Of a stretch of DNA of 64,000 bases, positions 25,164 to 34,075 are shown in pieces; the first letter of the stretch is position 1, and the number at the start of each line of letters is the position of its first letter. A program made the translations under genes and the position numbers. The DNA comes from Streptomyces vinaceus (GTDB lineage: Bacteria > Actinomycetota > Actinomycetes > Streptomycetales > Streptomycetaceae). A model generated the notes under the pieces. It worked only from the letters and a program-made list of their open reading frames with translations, was not told where the DNA came from and searched no databases. The DNA lies in assembly GCF_008704935.1 (NCBI RefSeq), contig NZ_CP023692.1, positions 6,079,501 to 6,143,500 on the forward strand, given 5' to 3'.

Positions 25164-26321
25164 ATGGGCGCCGTGACTCCCGCCAAGGCCCTGACCGCCG
25201 CCGCCCCGTCGCCCGCGTCGCCGAGCACCGCACGGGCCATCAACGACCGGCTCGCCCTGCGACTCCTGCAGGAGCAGGGGCCGCTGACCGCCACTCAGCT
25301 CAAGTCGATGACCGGTCTGTCCCGCCCCTCGGTCGCCGATCTCGTCGAGCGGCTCACCGGCGCCGGGCTGATCGAGGTGGTGGGGGAGTCGGGCGAGCAG
25401 CGGCGCGGGCCCAATGCCCGGGTGTACGGCATCGTCGCCCGCCGCGCGTACCTGGCGGCCCTGGACGTACGGACGGACAGCGCGACGGCGGTGGTCACCG
25501 ACCTGCTGGGCCGCCCGCTCGCCCAGGCCGCGCTCCCGGTCGACGCCGTGGACGAGGCGGTGGACCTCCTGGAGGCGCTGGGGAGGCAGGCCGGCGCGGA
25601 CCGGCTGCACACGGTGGTGGTCGGCGCGCCGGGGCTGGTGGCCGAGGGCGGGGACCTGCGCAGCACCGTCGGACTGCCCACCTGGCACCGGGAGCTGGTG
25701 GCGGCCCTCCAGCGGCGGCTGCCGGCCACGGTGGCCGTGGAGAACGAGACCAACCTGGCGGCCCTCGCCGAACAGCGGGTCGGCGCGGCGCGGGACCTGG
25801 ACTCCTTCGTGCTGCTGTGGCTCGGCGCGGGCGTGGGCGCGGCGGTGGTCCTGGACGGCCGGCTGCGCCGGGGCGCCTCGGGCGGGGCCGGCGAGATCGG
25901 CTTCCTGCCGGTGCCGGGCACCGGGCGGCTGCCCTCGGCCACCGACTGCGGGGGAGGGTTCCACGCGCTGGTGGGCCGGGACGCGGTGGCACGGCTGGCC
26001 GCGGAGCACGGCTGGACGGGGCCGGTCGAGGAGGCGGTGTCGGGTGCGGCCGGCGAGGGCTTCGTCGACGCGCTGGCGGAGCGGCTGGCGCTGGGCGCGG
26101 CGGCCGTCGCCGCGGTCCTGGACCCGGGCTGCCTGGTCCTGGCCGGCGGACTGGGCGAGGCGGGCGGCGCCGTCCTCGCCGCAGCGGTGGCCCGCCGCCT
26201 GACGACCCTGACCCCGGTCCCGATGGAGGTGCGGGCCACCGCCCTCGGTGACGCGGCGGTCCTGACGGGAGCGAGGCTGGCCGCCCGCGAGGCCGCCCAG
26301 GCGGAGCTCTTCACCCCCTGA
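25164..26321 (+). CDS. ROK-family transcriptional regulator
   Basis: A 385-residue protein: N-terminal winged helix-turn-helix (INDRLALRLLQEQGPLTATQ, then GLSRPSVADLVERLTGAGLI, about residues 25-75). A sugar-kinase-like ROK fold follows with ENETNLAALAEQRVG and GGAGEIGFLPV. The zinc-binding C-x-C-G-x-x-x-C motif is degenerate (TDCGGGFHALV), which suggests altered ligand binding. The ATG at 25164 is used; GTG at 25173 is also possible. Likely a repressor of the divergent MFS gene and of itself. Confidence 0.88.
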   Translation: MGAVTPAKALTAAAPSPASPSTARAINDRLALRLLQEQGPLTATQLKSMTGLSRPSVADLVERLTGAGLIEVVGESGEQRRGPNARVYGIVARRAYLAALDVRTDSATAVVTDLLGRPLAQAALPVDAVDEAVDLLEALGRQAGADRLHTVVVGAPGLVAEGGDLRSTVGLPTWHRELVAALQRRLPATVAVENETNLAALAEQRVGAARDLDSFVLLWLGAGVGAAVVLDGRLRRGASGGAGEIGFLPVPGTGRLPSATDCGGGFHALVGRDAVARLAAEHGWTGPVEEAVSGAAGEGFVDALAERLALGAAAVAAVLDPGCLVLAGGLGEAGGAVLAAAVARRLTTLTPVPMEVRATALGDAAVLTGARLAAREAAQAELFTP

Positions 26322-26351
26322 GCCGCGCCGGCCGGCCGCCGGAGGTCCCGC

Positions 26352-26367
26352 CCCGGGCGCGCCCGGG
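26352..26367. terminator. Palindrome between convergent ROK and CorA genes
   Basis: The 16-base perfect palindrome CCCGGGCGCGCCCGGG lies between two convergent stops (26321 and 26384). It could form a short hairpin in either transcript, but has no loop or T run, so the terminator role is tentative. Confidence 0.4.
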
Positions 26368-26383
26368 CCGACGACGGGACGCG

Positions 26384-27373
26384 CTACTCGTCGTCGACGC
26401 CCTCGTCGTCGTGGAGCCGGCGCCAGATGCGGGTGCGGTGCAGTACGTAGAGCGCGCCGGCCAGGAAGAGCACCTGGAGGCCCACGGCGAGCACCCAGAA
26501 GATGACCCGGCTCTCCAGCTCGTCCGTCAGGTAGGCGAAGTTCATGCCGAAGAAGCCGGTCAGGAAGGTCAGCGGCAGAAAGATCGTGGAAACGATCGCC
26601 AGCCGGTTGATCACGCCGTTCTGCTCGCCGGACACCAGCGAGCTGTAGGTGCCGAAGCCCCTTCGGGCGGCCTCCTGGAGTGCCTCGATGTCCGTGAGGA
26701 CCAGCTTCGACATGCGCTGGTACTCGCGGGCGAGCCGCTGGCGCTCCTGCGGGAAGTCGGGGTTCAGCACCCGCCGGGTGATGGCCTCCTCCGCGGCCTG
26801 GTGGTAGGGCAGGAGGGTGTGGTGCAGGAGCGCCGAGGTCCGGCGCAGCCGGGCCAGCCGGTAGAGCTGCTCGGGCTCGCGCCGGTGGAACATCTCGTCC
26901 TCCAGGTCCTCCACCTCCAGGAGGGCCTGGACGGCGGACCGCCGGTAGGTCTCCAGGGCCTCGCCCAGCAGCAGGAACAGCGTGGCCACGGCGTCGGGGG
27001 GCCGTTCGTGCGGGAGCCGGGCGATGAGGCCGTGCACCATCGCGACCGGCCCCCGGTGCACCGTGAGCAGGTACCGCTCGGTCGCCACGACGTGCAGGTG
27101 GACGACCTGGCCCGCCTCGATCGCGGGGACGACGAAGGCGGCGGCGTCGCCGAGGAACTCGGCGCGGGCGGATTCCCTCTCCCGGCCGAGCCACGGCAGG
27201 TCATCGGCCTCCAGACCGAGCAGGTGGGCGATCGGCTGCTCCCCGGGCGGTGCCTGCGCGGGCAGTTCCGCGTCCACGAACAGGAAACGTGACTCCGCGA
27301 GGCGCTCACGGGCCTCGGACACGGGGGTGCGCCGCACGGTGCCCTCCGGCATGGCCACCACTGAAACGATCAT
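26384..27373 (-). CDS. CorA-family magnesium/divalent cation channel
   Basis: A 329-residue protein with the CorA layout: an alpha/beta cytoplasmic domain, a long helix (about 200-255), then two C-terminal membrane helices with the pore motif GMN in LTGFFGMNFAYLTDE. The tail is acidic and basic mixed. It imports Mg2+ (and often Co2+ or Ni2+). The gene stands alone, facing the ROK gene. Confidence 0.9.
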   Translation of the reverse strand: MIVSVVAMPEGTVRRTPVSEARERLAESRFLFVDAELPAQAPPGEQPIAHLLGLEADDLPWLGRERESARAEFLGDAAAFVVPAIEAGQVVHLHVVATERYLLTVHRGPVAMVHGLIARLPHERPPDAVATLFLLLGEALETYRRSAVQALLEVEDLEDEMFHRREPEQLYRLARLRRTSALLHHTLLPYHQAAEEAITRRVLNPDFPQERQRLAREYQRMSKLVLTDIEALQEAARRGFGTYSSLVSGEQNGVINRLAIVSTIFLPLTFLTGFFGMNFAYLTDELESRVIFWVLAVGLQVLFLAGALYVLHRTRIWRRLHDDEGVDDE

Positions 27374-27468
27374 CGCCCCTCACCGTGGATCATGCCGTGG
27401 GTCATTCGTGGCGGTAACTACCACATTGTCCCCCATCGGATCCCGACCGGTGCACCGGAGGAAAGCCC

Positions 27469-28209
27469 CTAGCGCCGTGCCAGGAACTCCGCGAACGTGC
27501 CCTTGCCGGACGCGCGGGACGGGGCCAGGTTGCCGCCGCGGCGGAAGGCCGCGTACGCCTTCCCGGCCAGCGGCAGGGGGAGGACCCTGCGCCGGCTGCC
27601 CGTCGCCTCCAGGTACGCCCGGCCCAGCTCCACCAGCGTGTGGATCTGCGGGCCGCCCATGTCCGTGACCCGGCCCGCCGGGGTCGGCACGGCCAGTTCC
27701 GCCATCCGGTCGGCGACCTCCTCCACGGCGACCGGCTGCACCCGGACCCCCTTCGGCAGCGGCACCGGCAGCACCGGCACCTTCGTCAGCGCGTCCATCA
27801 GCATCGCCACCAGGTCGTGGAACTGCGTCGTCCGCAGGATCGTCACGCCCAGCCCCGAAGCCTCCAGCATCCGCTCGACCTCGTACTTCACCGTGTAATA
27901 GCCGAACGGGACCACGTCCACCCCGACGATCGAGATGTAGACGATGTTCGTGACCGTCCCGGCCCGCCGGGCCGCCTCGATCAGGTGCCCGGCGGCCACG
28001 TCGTCACCGCCGCGCGGGCTGCTCGCGCAGTGCACGACCACCTCGGCGCCGGCCATCGCCGCGTCCAGCCCGCTGCCGTCCCGCAGGTCGACCGGGTAGT
28101 CCTTCGCGCGGCGGCTCAGCACCCGTACGTCGTGGCCCGCCGTCCGCAGCCGGGTGACGACCAGCCCGCCGAGGTTTCCGGTGCCTCCGGTGACGAGGAT
28201 CGTGCTCAT
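27469..28209 (-). CDS. NmrA/SDR-type NAD(P)-binding epimerase-like protein, ECF41 partner
   Basis: A 246-residue Rossmann protein: nucleotide motif ILVTGGTGNLGGLVV at the N-terminus, a YYTVKYEVE catalytic-type stretch near residue 130, and atypical-SDR middle and C-terminal regions. It follows the ECF41 sigma gene by 30 bases. Group ECF41 sigma factors are characteristically linked to carboxymuconolactone decarboxylase, oxidoreductase or epimerase (COE) genes, and this is the COE gene here. The native substrate is unknown. Confidence 0.85.
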   Translation of the reverse strand: MSTILVTGGTGNLGGLVVTRLRTAGHDVRVLSRRAKDYPVDLRDGSGLDAAMAGAEVVVHCASSPRGGDDVAAGHLIEAARRAGTVTNIVYISIVGVDVVPFGYYTVKYEVERMLEASGLGVTILRTTQFHDLVAMLMDALTKVPVLPVPLPKGVRVQPVAVEEVADRMAELAVPTPAGRVTDMGGPQIHTLVELGRAYLEATGSRRRVLPLPLAGKAYAAFRRGGNLAPSRASGKGTFAEFLARR

Positions 28210-28239
28210 GGTGTCCGTTCCTTTCCTGAAGGGTTCCGT

Positions 28240-29193
28240 TCACAGGTCAGGACCGGACAGCCCCCCGGAATGTGACAGCTGCCGCCGAAGGAATTCCAGC
28301 TTCTGCGGATTCGCCATGCTCCGCACCTCGCGGACCAGCCCGTCCTCGAACTCCACCTGCAGGACCACCACCCCGCCGAACAGCAGCGCGGGCTCGCCGT
28401 TGACCTCCGCGAAGGAGACCGGCAGACCGGCCCCGTACTTGCGCAGCGCGCCCACCAGGAACCGCGCCACCTTGTCCCGGCCCAGGACCGGCCGCCGGGC
28501 CGCGGACACGATCCCGCCGCCGTCCGCCACGTACCGCACGTCGGCGCTCAGCACGGACTCCAGCCGGGCCAGGTCCCCCTCGCGCGCCGCCGTCAGGAAG
28601 GTCTCCACCAGCCTCCGCCACTGGGCCGGATCCGGCGTGAACCGCGGCCGCGCCGCGGCCGCCGGTCCCGGCCCCACCCGCCCCGGTTCCGCCCGCGCCG
28701 CCTGCACCCGGCCCGCCGCCCGCCGGTAGAGCTGGCGGCAGTTGGGCTCGGTCAGGTCGAGCAGGGCGGCGATCTCGCGGTGGCCGTACGCGAAGGCCTC
28801 GCGCAGCACGTACACCGCCCGCTCCACCGGCGTCAGCCGCTCCAGCAGCACCAGCAGGGCCATGGAGACGCCGTCCCGCTGCTCGGCCGACTCCAGCGGG
28901 CCCAGTGCCCCGTCCCCGGTGAGGACGGGCTCCGGGAGCCAGGGGCCGGCGTACTCCTCGCGCCGGGCCCGCGCCGAGGTCAGGCGGTTCAGGCACAGGT
29001 GGGTGACGACCTTGGCGAGCCAGGCCCCGGGGTGTTCGACGTCCTCGCGTCCGGCGGAGCTCCACCGCAGCCAGGCGTCCTGGACGGTGTCCTCCGCCTC
29101 GGCGGCCGAGCCGAGCATGCGGTAGGCGATCCCGAACATCCGGGGCCGGTGCTCTTCGAAGTCCGCGAGCGGAGCGGGGTCCTGTGCGATCAC
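28240..29193 (-). CDS. ECF41-group sigma factor (SigJ-like) with SnoaL-like C-terminal domain
   Basis: A 317-residue sigma factor. Region 2 is in the first 90 residues (MFGIAYRMLGSAAEAEDTVQDAW). WLPEP at about residue 90 and region 4 (LTPVERAVYVLREAFAYGHR, then LDLTEPNCRQLYRRAAGRVQ) follow. Unlike most ECF factors it has an extra C-terminal domain of about 115 residues that regulates the sigma factor in place of an anti-sigma: DGGGIV and NPQKL correspond to the group's DGGGKV and NPDKL motifs. The GTG start at 29193 is used. It heads an operon with the SDR gene. Confidence 0.9.
   Translation of the reverse strand: MIAQDPAPLADFEEHRPRMFGIAYRMLGSAAEAEDTVQDAWLRWSSAGREDVEHPGAWLAKVVTHLCLNRLTSARARREEYAGPWLPEPVLTGDGALGPLESAEQRDGVSMALLVLLERLTPVERAVYVLREAFAYGHREIAALLDLTEPNCRQLYRRAAGRVQAARAEPGRVGPGPAAAARPRFTPDPAQWRRLVETFLTAAREGDLARLESVLSADVRYVADGGGIVSAARRPVLGRDKVARFLVGALRKYGAGLPVSFAEVNGEPALLFGGVVVLQVEFEDGLVREVRSMANPQKLEFLRRQLSHSGGLSGPDL
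28251..28277 (-). promoter_or_regulatory. ECF41-type promoter upstream of the SDR gene
   Basis: On the minus strand TGTCACA (28277-28271), 16 bases, then GGTC (28254-28251) lie inside the end of the sigma gene, about 40 bases before the SDR start at 28209. ECF41 promoters are described as TGTCACA-N16-CGTC, so the -35 and spacing match exactly and the -10 differs at one base. This would let the sigma factor activate its COE partner without reading through from its own promoter. Confidence 0.65.
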
Positions 29194-29230
29194 CGCAGCA
29201 GCCTACGAGGGCCCCGGCGGCCGGACGTGC

Positions 29231-29264
29231 GAGGACCCGGTGGCCGCCGGGCCACCGGGTCCTC
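29231..29264. terminator. Perfect 15-bp hairpin after the chitinase gene
   Basis: Arms 29231-29245 and 29250-29264 with a 4-base loop, 32 bases beyond the chitinase stop on the minus strand and upstream of the ECF41 sigma gene. It separates the two transcription units. Confidence 0.8.
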
Positions 29265-29295
29265 ACGTCTGTTCACCTGCCCCGCGTACGAGGTC

Positions 29296-31695
29296 TCAAC
29301 AGGCGCCCTGGTCCTTCCAGACGCCCCAGTCCCCCGTGGTGCCGGGTTCCTCGTTCTGCGTCCACCACTGGGCCTTCCAGTTGTGGCCCTTGTGCGAGAC
29401 GACCTGTCCGCCCGTGTACACGCTGCCCGCGACGTACGCCGGGTTCGTGCAGGTCCCGCCCGGCGGGGTGGTCGGCGGGGTGGTGGGCGGTGTCGTCGGG
29501 GGCGTGGTCGGCGGGGTCGTGGGCGGGGTCGTCGGCGGGGTCGTCGGGCCCCCCGGCTCGACGAGCGCCGTACCGCGCGCCAGGTCCCCGGCGAGCGCGT
29601 AGGTGGTGCCGGAGATGTTCACCGTCCAGTTGGAGGGCGTGGAGACCGGCAGGTAGTAGTTGAACGCCAGGTCGACCGAGGCGCCGGGGGCCAGCGTCTG
29701 CCACGCGGGCAGCTTCAGGGAGACGCGCTGGAAGTCGCCCTTCAGCCCGCCGACGTTGGTGCCGGTGTGTCCGCTGCTGATCACCTTCGTGCCGAAACCG
29801 GACTGGTCGGAGGCGTTGTTCGGGGCCGAGGTCCCGTAGTCGAACTGGAACTCGGTGCCGCCGGGCAGCGTGGCCTTGGTGTTGTTGGTGATCTTGAGCT
29901 TCGGGGTGATCGGGTAGTTGGAGTCGCCCAGCTTGAACTCGCCGAACTCGGTCCTGATGTCCACGGCCTGGGCCGGCAGGGCGGTCGCGCCCGCCTTCTT
30001 CGCGCCGTACGGGGCGGCCGACTTGAACTTCTCGTACATCAGCGAGGTGAGCGTGTCGCCCATCTCGTACTGGCCCTTGGCGGCGTTGTACCCGTAGTCG
30101 CCCGCCAGCTCCCAGACCATCGTGCCGCCGATGCCCTTGTCCACCACGTAGTCGGCCTTGGCGGCGACGGACTGCTCGTCCTCCGTCGACAGGAAGACCT
30201 TCTTCTGGGCGTTCCACAGCCACGGCGCCACCAGCGTGGAGTCGTACTTGCGGGCGTAGGTGCCGGTCAGCGTGGTGTTCGCCGGGAAGCCGTACTTGGT
30301 GACGTAGTCGCCGACGACGCCCTTCTCCAGGTTCTTGGCGTGCCACATCGGGTTGGAGCCCGCCGGGGACTCGACCCCGTTGGTGTCCAGGTCGTGCCAC
30401 AGGTTGTCGATGCCGACCGCGCCGTCACCGCACTTGGTCAGCCCCGCGCCGGCCGGGCAGGTGGTGGCCGGCGCCTTGCCCCACAGGCCGTCGGTGCCGC
30501 CCTGCACGTTCTTGAACCCGCGGGTGTAGTACGGCAGGCCCATGTTGATGCGGCCGGCCGGCATGGAGCCGCGGAAGTAGTGGTACGCCCAGTCGGAGTT
30601 GAGGTAGCCGATGCCGCCGTACTGGGAGGTGGAGTAGACCCCGGCGGCGGCCAGTTCGCCGTCCTTGCCGTCGTCGAAGAGCGAGGCGTTCGGGCCGACG
30701 TACTCGTTCCAGGCGCCGTGCAGGTCGTAGGACATGATGTTGACGTAGTCCAGGTACTTCTGCATCTGGAACGTCTCCATGCCCCGCAGCAGGTAGCCGG
30801 AGGAGGGGGCGGCGACGGAGAGCAGGTAGTGCTTGCCGTCGGCGGCGCCCGCGCGGTCCAGCTTCTCGCGCAGCGACTTCATGAGGGCGGCGTAGCCCTG
30901 GGCGAGGCCGGCCCGGCGGGCGTTGGAGAGCTGCCAGTCCAGCGGGTTGCCCGCGTCCTTCATCGTGGTCGGGTACTCGTAGTCGATGTCGACGCCGTTG
31001 AAACCGTACTTCCGGATGAACGCGACGGAGGAGTCCGCGAAGGTGTCGATGCCGGCCTGGTTGACGGAGCCGTCGGCGTTGGTGGCCATCGAGTAGAAAC
31101 CGCCGGACGCGACGCGGTTGCCGTCGTCGCCGAAGTAGCCGCCGGTCTCGGCCCAGCCGCCGACCGAGATCAGCGTCTTGACGTTCGGGTACTGCTTCTT
31201 GAATTTGTTCAGCAGGTTGAAGTGGCCCTTGTACGGGAGGGCCGGGTCCATCTCGGCGCCCGCCACCCCCGGCCAGGTCATGCCGGTGGCGGCGTTGTTC
31301 GCGCCGTCGGCGCCGACGGAGATCTTGTTGTCGGCTCCGACGTGGGCGAAGGCGTAGTTCAGGTGGGTGACCTTCGACCACGGGACGTTGTTGGCGAGGT
31401 AGGCGGGGGTGCCGTCCTTGCCCGTCCGCCAGCCGGTGAAATATCCGATGACGCGGCGCTGGTGGTCGGCGCCCATCTTCTCGCGGCCCTCGGAGTCGTA
31501 GACGGAGCAGTACGGGACGTCGACGCCGGCCGTCTTGTACAGCCCGTCCGGGCGGCAGCTCTCTCCCCCGGACTCCGTCTGGGGGGACCCCCAGGCCGTG
31601 TGCGAAAAGGCCGTCGACACTGCGGGTAGTAGCAGTCCGGCGATCGCGGCGCCGGATGCCAGGAGCATCGCTCTCGTACGTGTGGGGGACAGCAT
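29296..31695 (-). CDS. Secreted GH18 chitinase with C-terminal chitin-binding domain
   Basis: A 799-residue secreted chitinase. The signal peptide MLSPTRTRAMLLASGAAIAG is followed by a GH18 barrel (about residues 75-560) with substrate motif LISVGGWAETGGYF and catalytic NGVDIDYEYP (acid Glu near residue 240). Next comes a beta-sandwich domain (about 590-730), a (TTPP)7 linker and a CBM5/12-type chitin-binding domain ending GDWGVWKDQGAC with aromatic residues on its surface. It should hydrolyse chitin outside the cell, feeding N-acetylglucosamine uptake. The ATG at 31695 gives the clean signal peptide. Its promoter region has classical chitinase repeats. Confidence 0.93.
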   Translation of the reverse strand: MLSPTRTRAMLLASGAAIAGLLLPAVSTAFSHTAWGSPQTESGGESCRPDGLYKTAGVDVPYCSVYDSEGREKMGADHQRRVIGYFTGWRTGKDGTPAYLANNVPWSKVTHLNYAFAHVGADNKISVGADGANNAATGMTWPGVAGAEMDPALPYKGHFNLLNKFKKQYPNVKTLISVGGWAETGGYFGDDGNRVASGGFYSMATNADGSVNQAGIDTFADSSVAFIRKYGFNGVDIDYEYPTTMKDAGNPLDWQLSNARRAGLAQGYAALMKSLREKLDRAGAADGKHYLLSVAAPSSGYLLRGMETFQMQKYLDYVNIMSYDLHGAWNEYVGPNASLFDDGKDGELAAAGVYSTSQYGGIGYLNSDWAYHYFRGSMPAGRINMGLPYYTRGFKNVQGGTDGLWGKAPATTCPAGAGLTKCGDGAVGIDNLWHDLDTNGVESPAGSNPMWHAKNLEKGVVGDYVTKYGFPANTTLTGTYARKYDSTLVAPWLWNAQKKVFLSTEDEQSVAAKADYVVDKGIGGTMVWELAGDYGYNAAKGQYEMGDTLTSLMYEKFKSAAPYGAKKAGATALPAQAVDIRTEFGEFKLGDSNYPITPKLKITNNTKATLPGGTEFQFDYGTSAPNNASDQSGFGTKVISSGHTGTNVGGLKGDFQRVSLKLPAWQTLAPGASVDLAFNYYLPVSTPSNWTVNISGTTYALAGDLARGTALVEPGGPTTPPTTPPTTPPTTPPTTPPTTPPTTPPGGTCTNPAYVAGSVYTGGQVVSHKGHNWKAQWWTQNEEPGTTGDWGVWKDQGAC
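29458..29547 (-). repeat. Tandem 12-bp repeat coding the Thr-Thr-Pro-Pro linker
   Basis: Seven tandem, slightly diverged 12-base units encode the TTPP linker between the beta-sandwich and chitin-binding domains. In-frame copy-number change would only alter linker length. Confidence 0.8.
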
Positions 31696-31823
31696 GGTGC
31701 CTCCTGGGGAGGGGAGGATGGCAGACACATGGGACACAACAGGCTCAGAAGTGGTGCGTGTTGGCCCGTGACGTGCGCACATCTGACGGGCTGTCTCCCG
31801 GGGAAGATGAAGGGAACGTTAAG

Positions 31824-31857
31824 AGGACTAGACCAACCCGTCAATAGGTCTGGACCA
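31824..31857 (-). promoter_or_regulatory. Chitinase-promoter direct repeats (DasR/ChiR-type control region)
   Basis: On the minus strand TGGTCCAGACCT (31857-31846) and TGGTCTAGTCCT (31835-31824) lie 22 bases apart, about 130-160 bases before the chitinase start. These are the 12-base direct repeats known upstream of Streptomyces chitinase genes and they also resemble the DasR operator TGGTCTAGACCA. Control by the N-acetylglucosamine regulator DasR and a chitinase two-component system is inferred from that literature. Confidence 0.75.
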
Positions 31858-31974
31858 ATAACGGCCCCACCTGACGGACTACCGCGCGACGGGCCCCTTG
31901 TGACCCAGGCCACAGCACCTCGCCCGCATGGCCGACGATCGACCGTGGCAAACTGGCAGCAGTACCAGTAAGCA

Positions 31975-32100
31975 GCGCACTCCGGGGTCGGTGTAATTCC
32001 GAACCGGCGGTATAGTCCGCGACCCGTCCGCAGCCAGCGGCCGGTTGACCAGGTGAAATTCCTGGACCGACGGTGAAAGTCCGGATGGGAGGCAGTGCGC
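31975..32100 (+). ncRNA. FMN riboswitch (RFN element)
   Basis: All conserved blocks of the RFN element are present in order: GGTGTAATTCCGAACCGGCG, a variable stem, GACCAGGTGAAATTCCTGGA, GACGGTGAAAGTCCGGATGG and the GGAGGCAGTG end. P1 is closed by GCGCACT (31975-31981) pairing with AGTGCGC (32094-32100). It senses flavin mononucleotide and lies about 170 bases before ribD. A GCATCC-CAGC-GGATGC hairpin (32145-32160) in the space between is a candidate expression platform; whether control is by transcription or translation is not clear. Confidence 0.95.
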
Positions 32101-32272
32101 GGCGGGCCAGTGACCGGTACGCCGCCGTCGGCGGTTCCCCCGGCGCATCCCAGCGGATGCGTGCGGAAGGACCGTATTTTCGGCCTCGGCGTTCTTGCGT
32201 GTGCTGTACCGCTTCATCTGTCGTATCCCGACAGGCCCCGGAGTCCGTGCCCGATCGAGGCAGGAGGACCCG

Positions 32273-33451
32273 GTGGCGAACCACGCCGCGCACGCACCGT
32301 ACGACGCCTTCGGCGAGGCCGAGAACCCCGCCGACGCCGGCGCCGTCGCCGACGCGCGGGCCATGCGCCGCGCAGTCGAGCTCGCCGCCCGCGGCCTCGG
32401 CTCCACCAGCCCCAACCCGGTCGTCGGCTGCGTCATCACCGACGCCGCGGGCACCGTCGTCGGCGAGGGCTGGCACGAGCGGGCCGGCGGCCCGCACGCC
32501 GAGGTCCACGCCCTGCGCGCGGCCGGCGAAGCGGCCCGCGGCGCCACCGCGTACGTCACGCTCGAACCCTGCAACCACACCGGCCGTACGGGGCCCTGCG
32601 CCCAGGCGCTCATCGAGGCCGGCGTCACCCGCGTGGTCTACGCCGTCCCCGACCCGAACCCGCAGGCCAGCGGCGGTGCCACCACCCTGCGCGCCGCCGG
32701 GATCAAGGCCGAGGGCGGCTTCCTGGAGGCCGAGGCCGCCGCCGGCAACGCCGCCTGGCTCACCTCCGTCCGCCTGGGGCGCCCGCACGTGACCTGGAAG
32801 TACGCCGCCACCCTCGACGGCCGCAGCGCCGCCGAGGACGGCAGCAGCCGCTGGATCACCGGCCCGGAATCCCGCGCAGACGTCCACCGGCTGCGCGCCG
32901 AGTCCGACGCCGTCCTCGTCGGCGGCGGCACCCTGCGCGCCGACGACCCGCACCTGGCCGTACGCGGACCCGCCGGGACCACGGCGGCTTCCCAGCCCCT
33001 GCGCGTCGCCCTCGACACCCGCGCCGGGCTGCTGCCGACCGCCCGCGTCCTCGACGACGCCGCGCCCACGCTGCTCGTCGTCGGCGAGGACGCCGACACC
33101 CGGCACCTGCCCGGGGTCGACCTCCTGCGGCTGCCCCTGCACGACGGCCGCGTCGCCGTCCACGACCTGCTCGCGCAGCTGTACGCCCGCGGCGTGCGCT
33201 CCGTGTTCCTGGAGGGCGGCCCCACCCTCGCGGGCGCCTTCCTCGAAGCCGGAGCCGTCGACCGCGTCATCGGCTACCTCGCCCCGGCCCTCCTCGGCTC
33301 CGGCCCCGCGGCCCTCGCCGACGCCGGCATCACGAACATCGCCCGCGCGGTGCGCCTCGACATCACCGAGGCCGTCCGCGTCGGCACCGATCTGCGCATC
33401 ACCGCCGTACCCGTCACCGAAGCCGTCCCCACCGCCCCCAAGGAGCACTGA
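32273..33451 (+). CDS. ribD: Bifunctional riboflavin deaminase-reductase RibD
   Basis: A 392-residue enzyme. The N-terminal cytidine-deaminase-like domain has the zinc ligands GGPHAEVHAL and LEPCNHTGRTGPC. The C-terminal reductase domain has KYAATLDGRSAAEDGSSRW and VFLEGGPTLAGAFL. It deaminates the pyrimidine ring and reduces the ribosyl side chain in steps two and three of riboflavin synthesis. The GTG at 32273 follows AGGAGG and is preferred to an upstream in-frame ATG (32195). First gene of the FMN-riboswitch operon. Confidence 0.93.
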   Translation: MANHAAHAPYDAFGEAENPADAGAVADARAMRRAVELAARGLGSTSPNPVVGCVITDAAGTVVGEGWHERAGGPHAEVHALRAAGEAARGATAYVTLEPCNHTGRTGPCAQALIEAGVTRVVYAVPDPNPQASGGATTLRAAGIKAEGGFLEAEAAAGNAAWLTSVRLGRPHVTWKYAATLDGRSAAEDGSSRWITGPESRADVHRLRAESDAVLVGGGTLRADDPHLAVRGPAGTTAASQPLRVALDTRAGLLPTARVLDDAAPTLLVVGEDADTRHLPGVDLLRLPLHDGRVAVHDLLAQLYARGVRSVFLEGGPTLAGAFLEAGAVDRVIGYLAPALLGSGPAALADAGITNIARAVRLDITEAVRVGTDLRITAVPVTEAVPTAPKEH

Positions 33452-34075
33452 GTGTTCACCGGAATCGTCGAAGAACTGGGCGAGGTCACCGCCGTCGAGC
33501 AGCTCTCGGAGGCCTCCCGCTTCCGCCTGCGCGGTCCCGTCGTCACCGACGGCGCCAAGCACGGCGACTCCATCGCCGTCAACGGCGTCTGCCTGACCGT
33601 CGTGGAGACCGGCGACGGCGAGTTCACCGCCGACGTCATGCAGGAGACCCTGAACCGCTCCAGCCTCGGCGCCCTCCGGGCCGGCTCCCGCGTCAACCTG
33701 GAGCGCCCGATGGCCCTCGGCGGACGGCTCGGCGGCCACCTGGTCCAGGGGCACGTGGACGGAACCGGCGAGATCCTGTCCAGGACGCCCTCCGAGCACT
33801 GGGAGATCGTCAAGGTCTCGCTGCCGGGGAACCTGGCCCGGTACGTGGTGGAGAAGGGCTCCATCACGGTGGACGGCGTCAGCCTCACCGTGGTCGAGGC
33901 CGCCGCGGACTGGTTCACCATCAGCCTCATCCCCACCACCCTCGCGCTGACCACGCTCGGCCTCAAGCAGTCCGGCGACCCGGTCAACCTGGAGGTCGAC
34001 GTCCTCGCCAAGTACGTCGAGCGGCTGCTCGCGGCGGGCGTGGACCCGCTGACCGCCAAGGAGGACCAGCCGTGA
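33452..34075 (+). CDS. ribE: Riboflavin synthase alpha chain
   Basis: A 207-residue protein starting MFTGIVEELGEV, with two lumazine-binding barrel repeats (SIAVNGVCLTVVE and SITVDGVSLTVVEA) and the GGHLVQGHVDGTG motif. It dismutates two dimethylribityllumazine molecules into riboflavin. The GTG start directly follows the ribD stop (TGAGTG), and its own stop overlaps the ribM start, so the genes are tightly coupled. Streptomyces papers sometimes call this gene ribB. Confidence 0.95.
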   Translation: MFTGIVEELGEVTAVEQLSEASRFRLRGPVVTDGAKHGDSIAVNGVCLTVVETGDGEFTADVMQETLNRSSLGALRAGSRVNLERPMALGGRLGGHLVQGHVDGTGEILSRTPSEHWEIVKVSLPGNLARYVVEKGSITVDGVSLTVVEAAADWFTISLIPTTLALTTLGLKQSGDPVNLEVDVLAKYVERLLAAGVDPLTAKEDQP

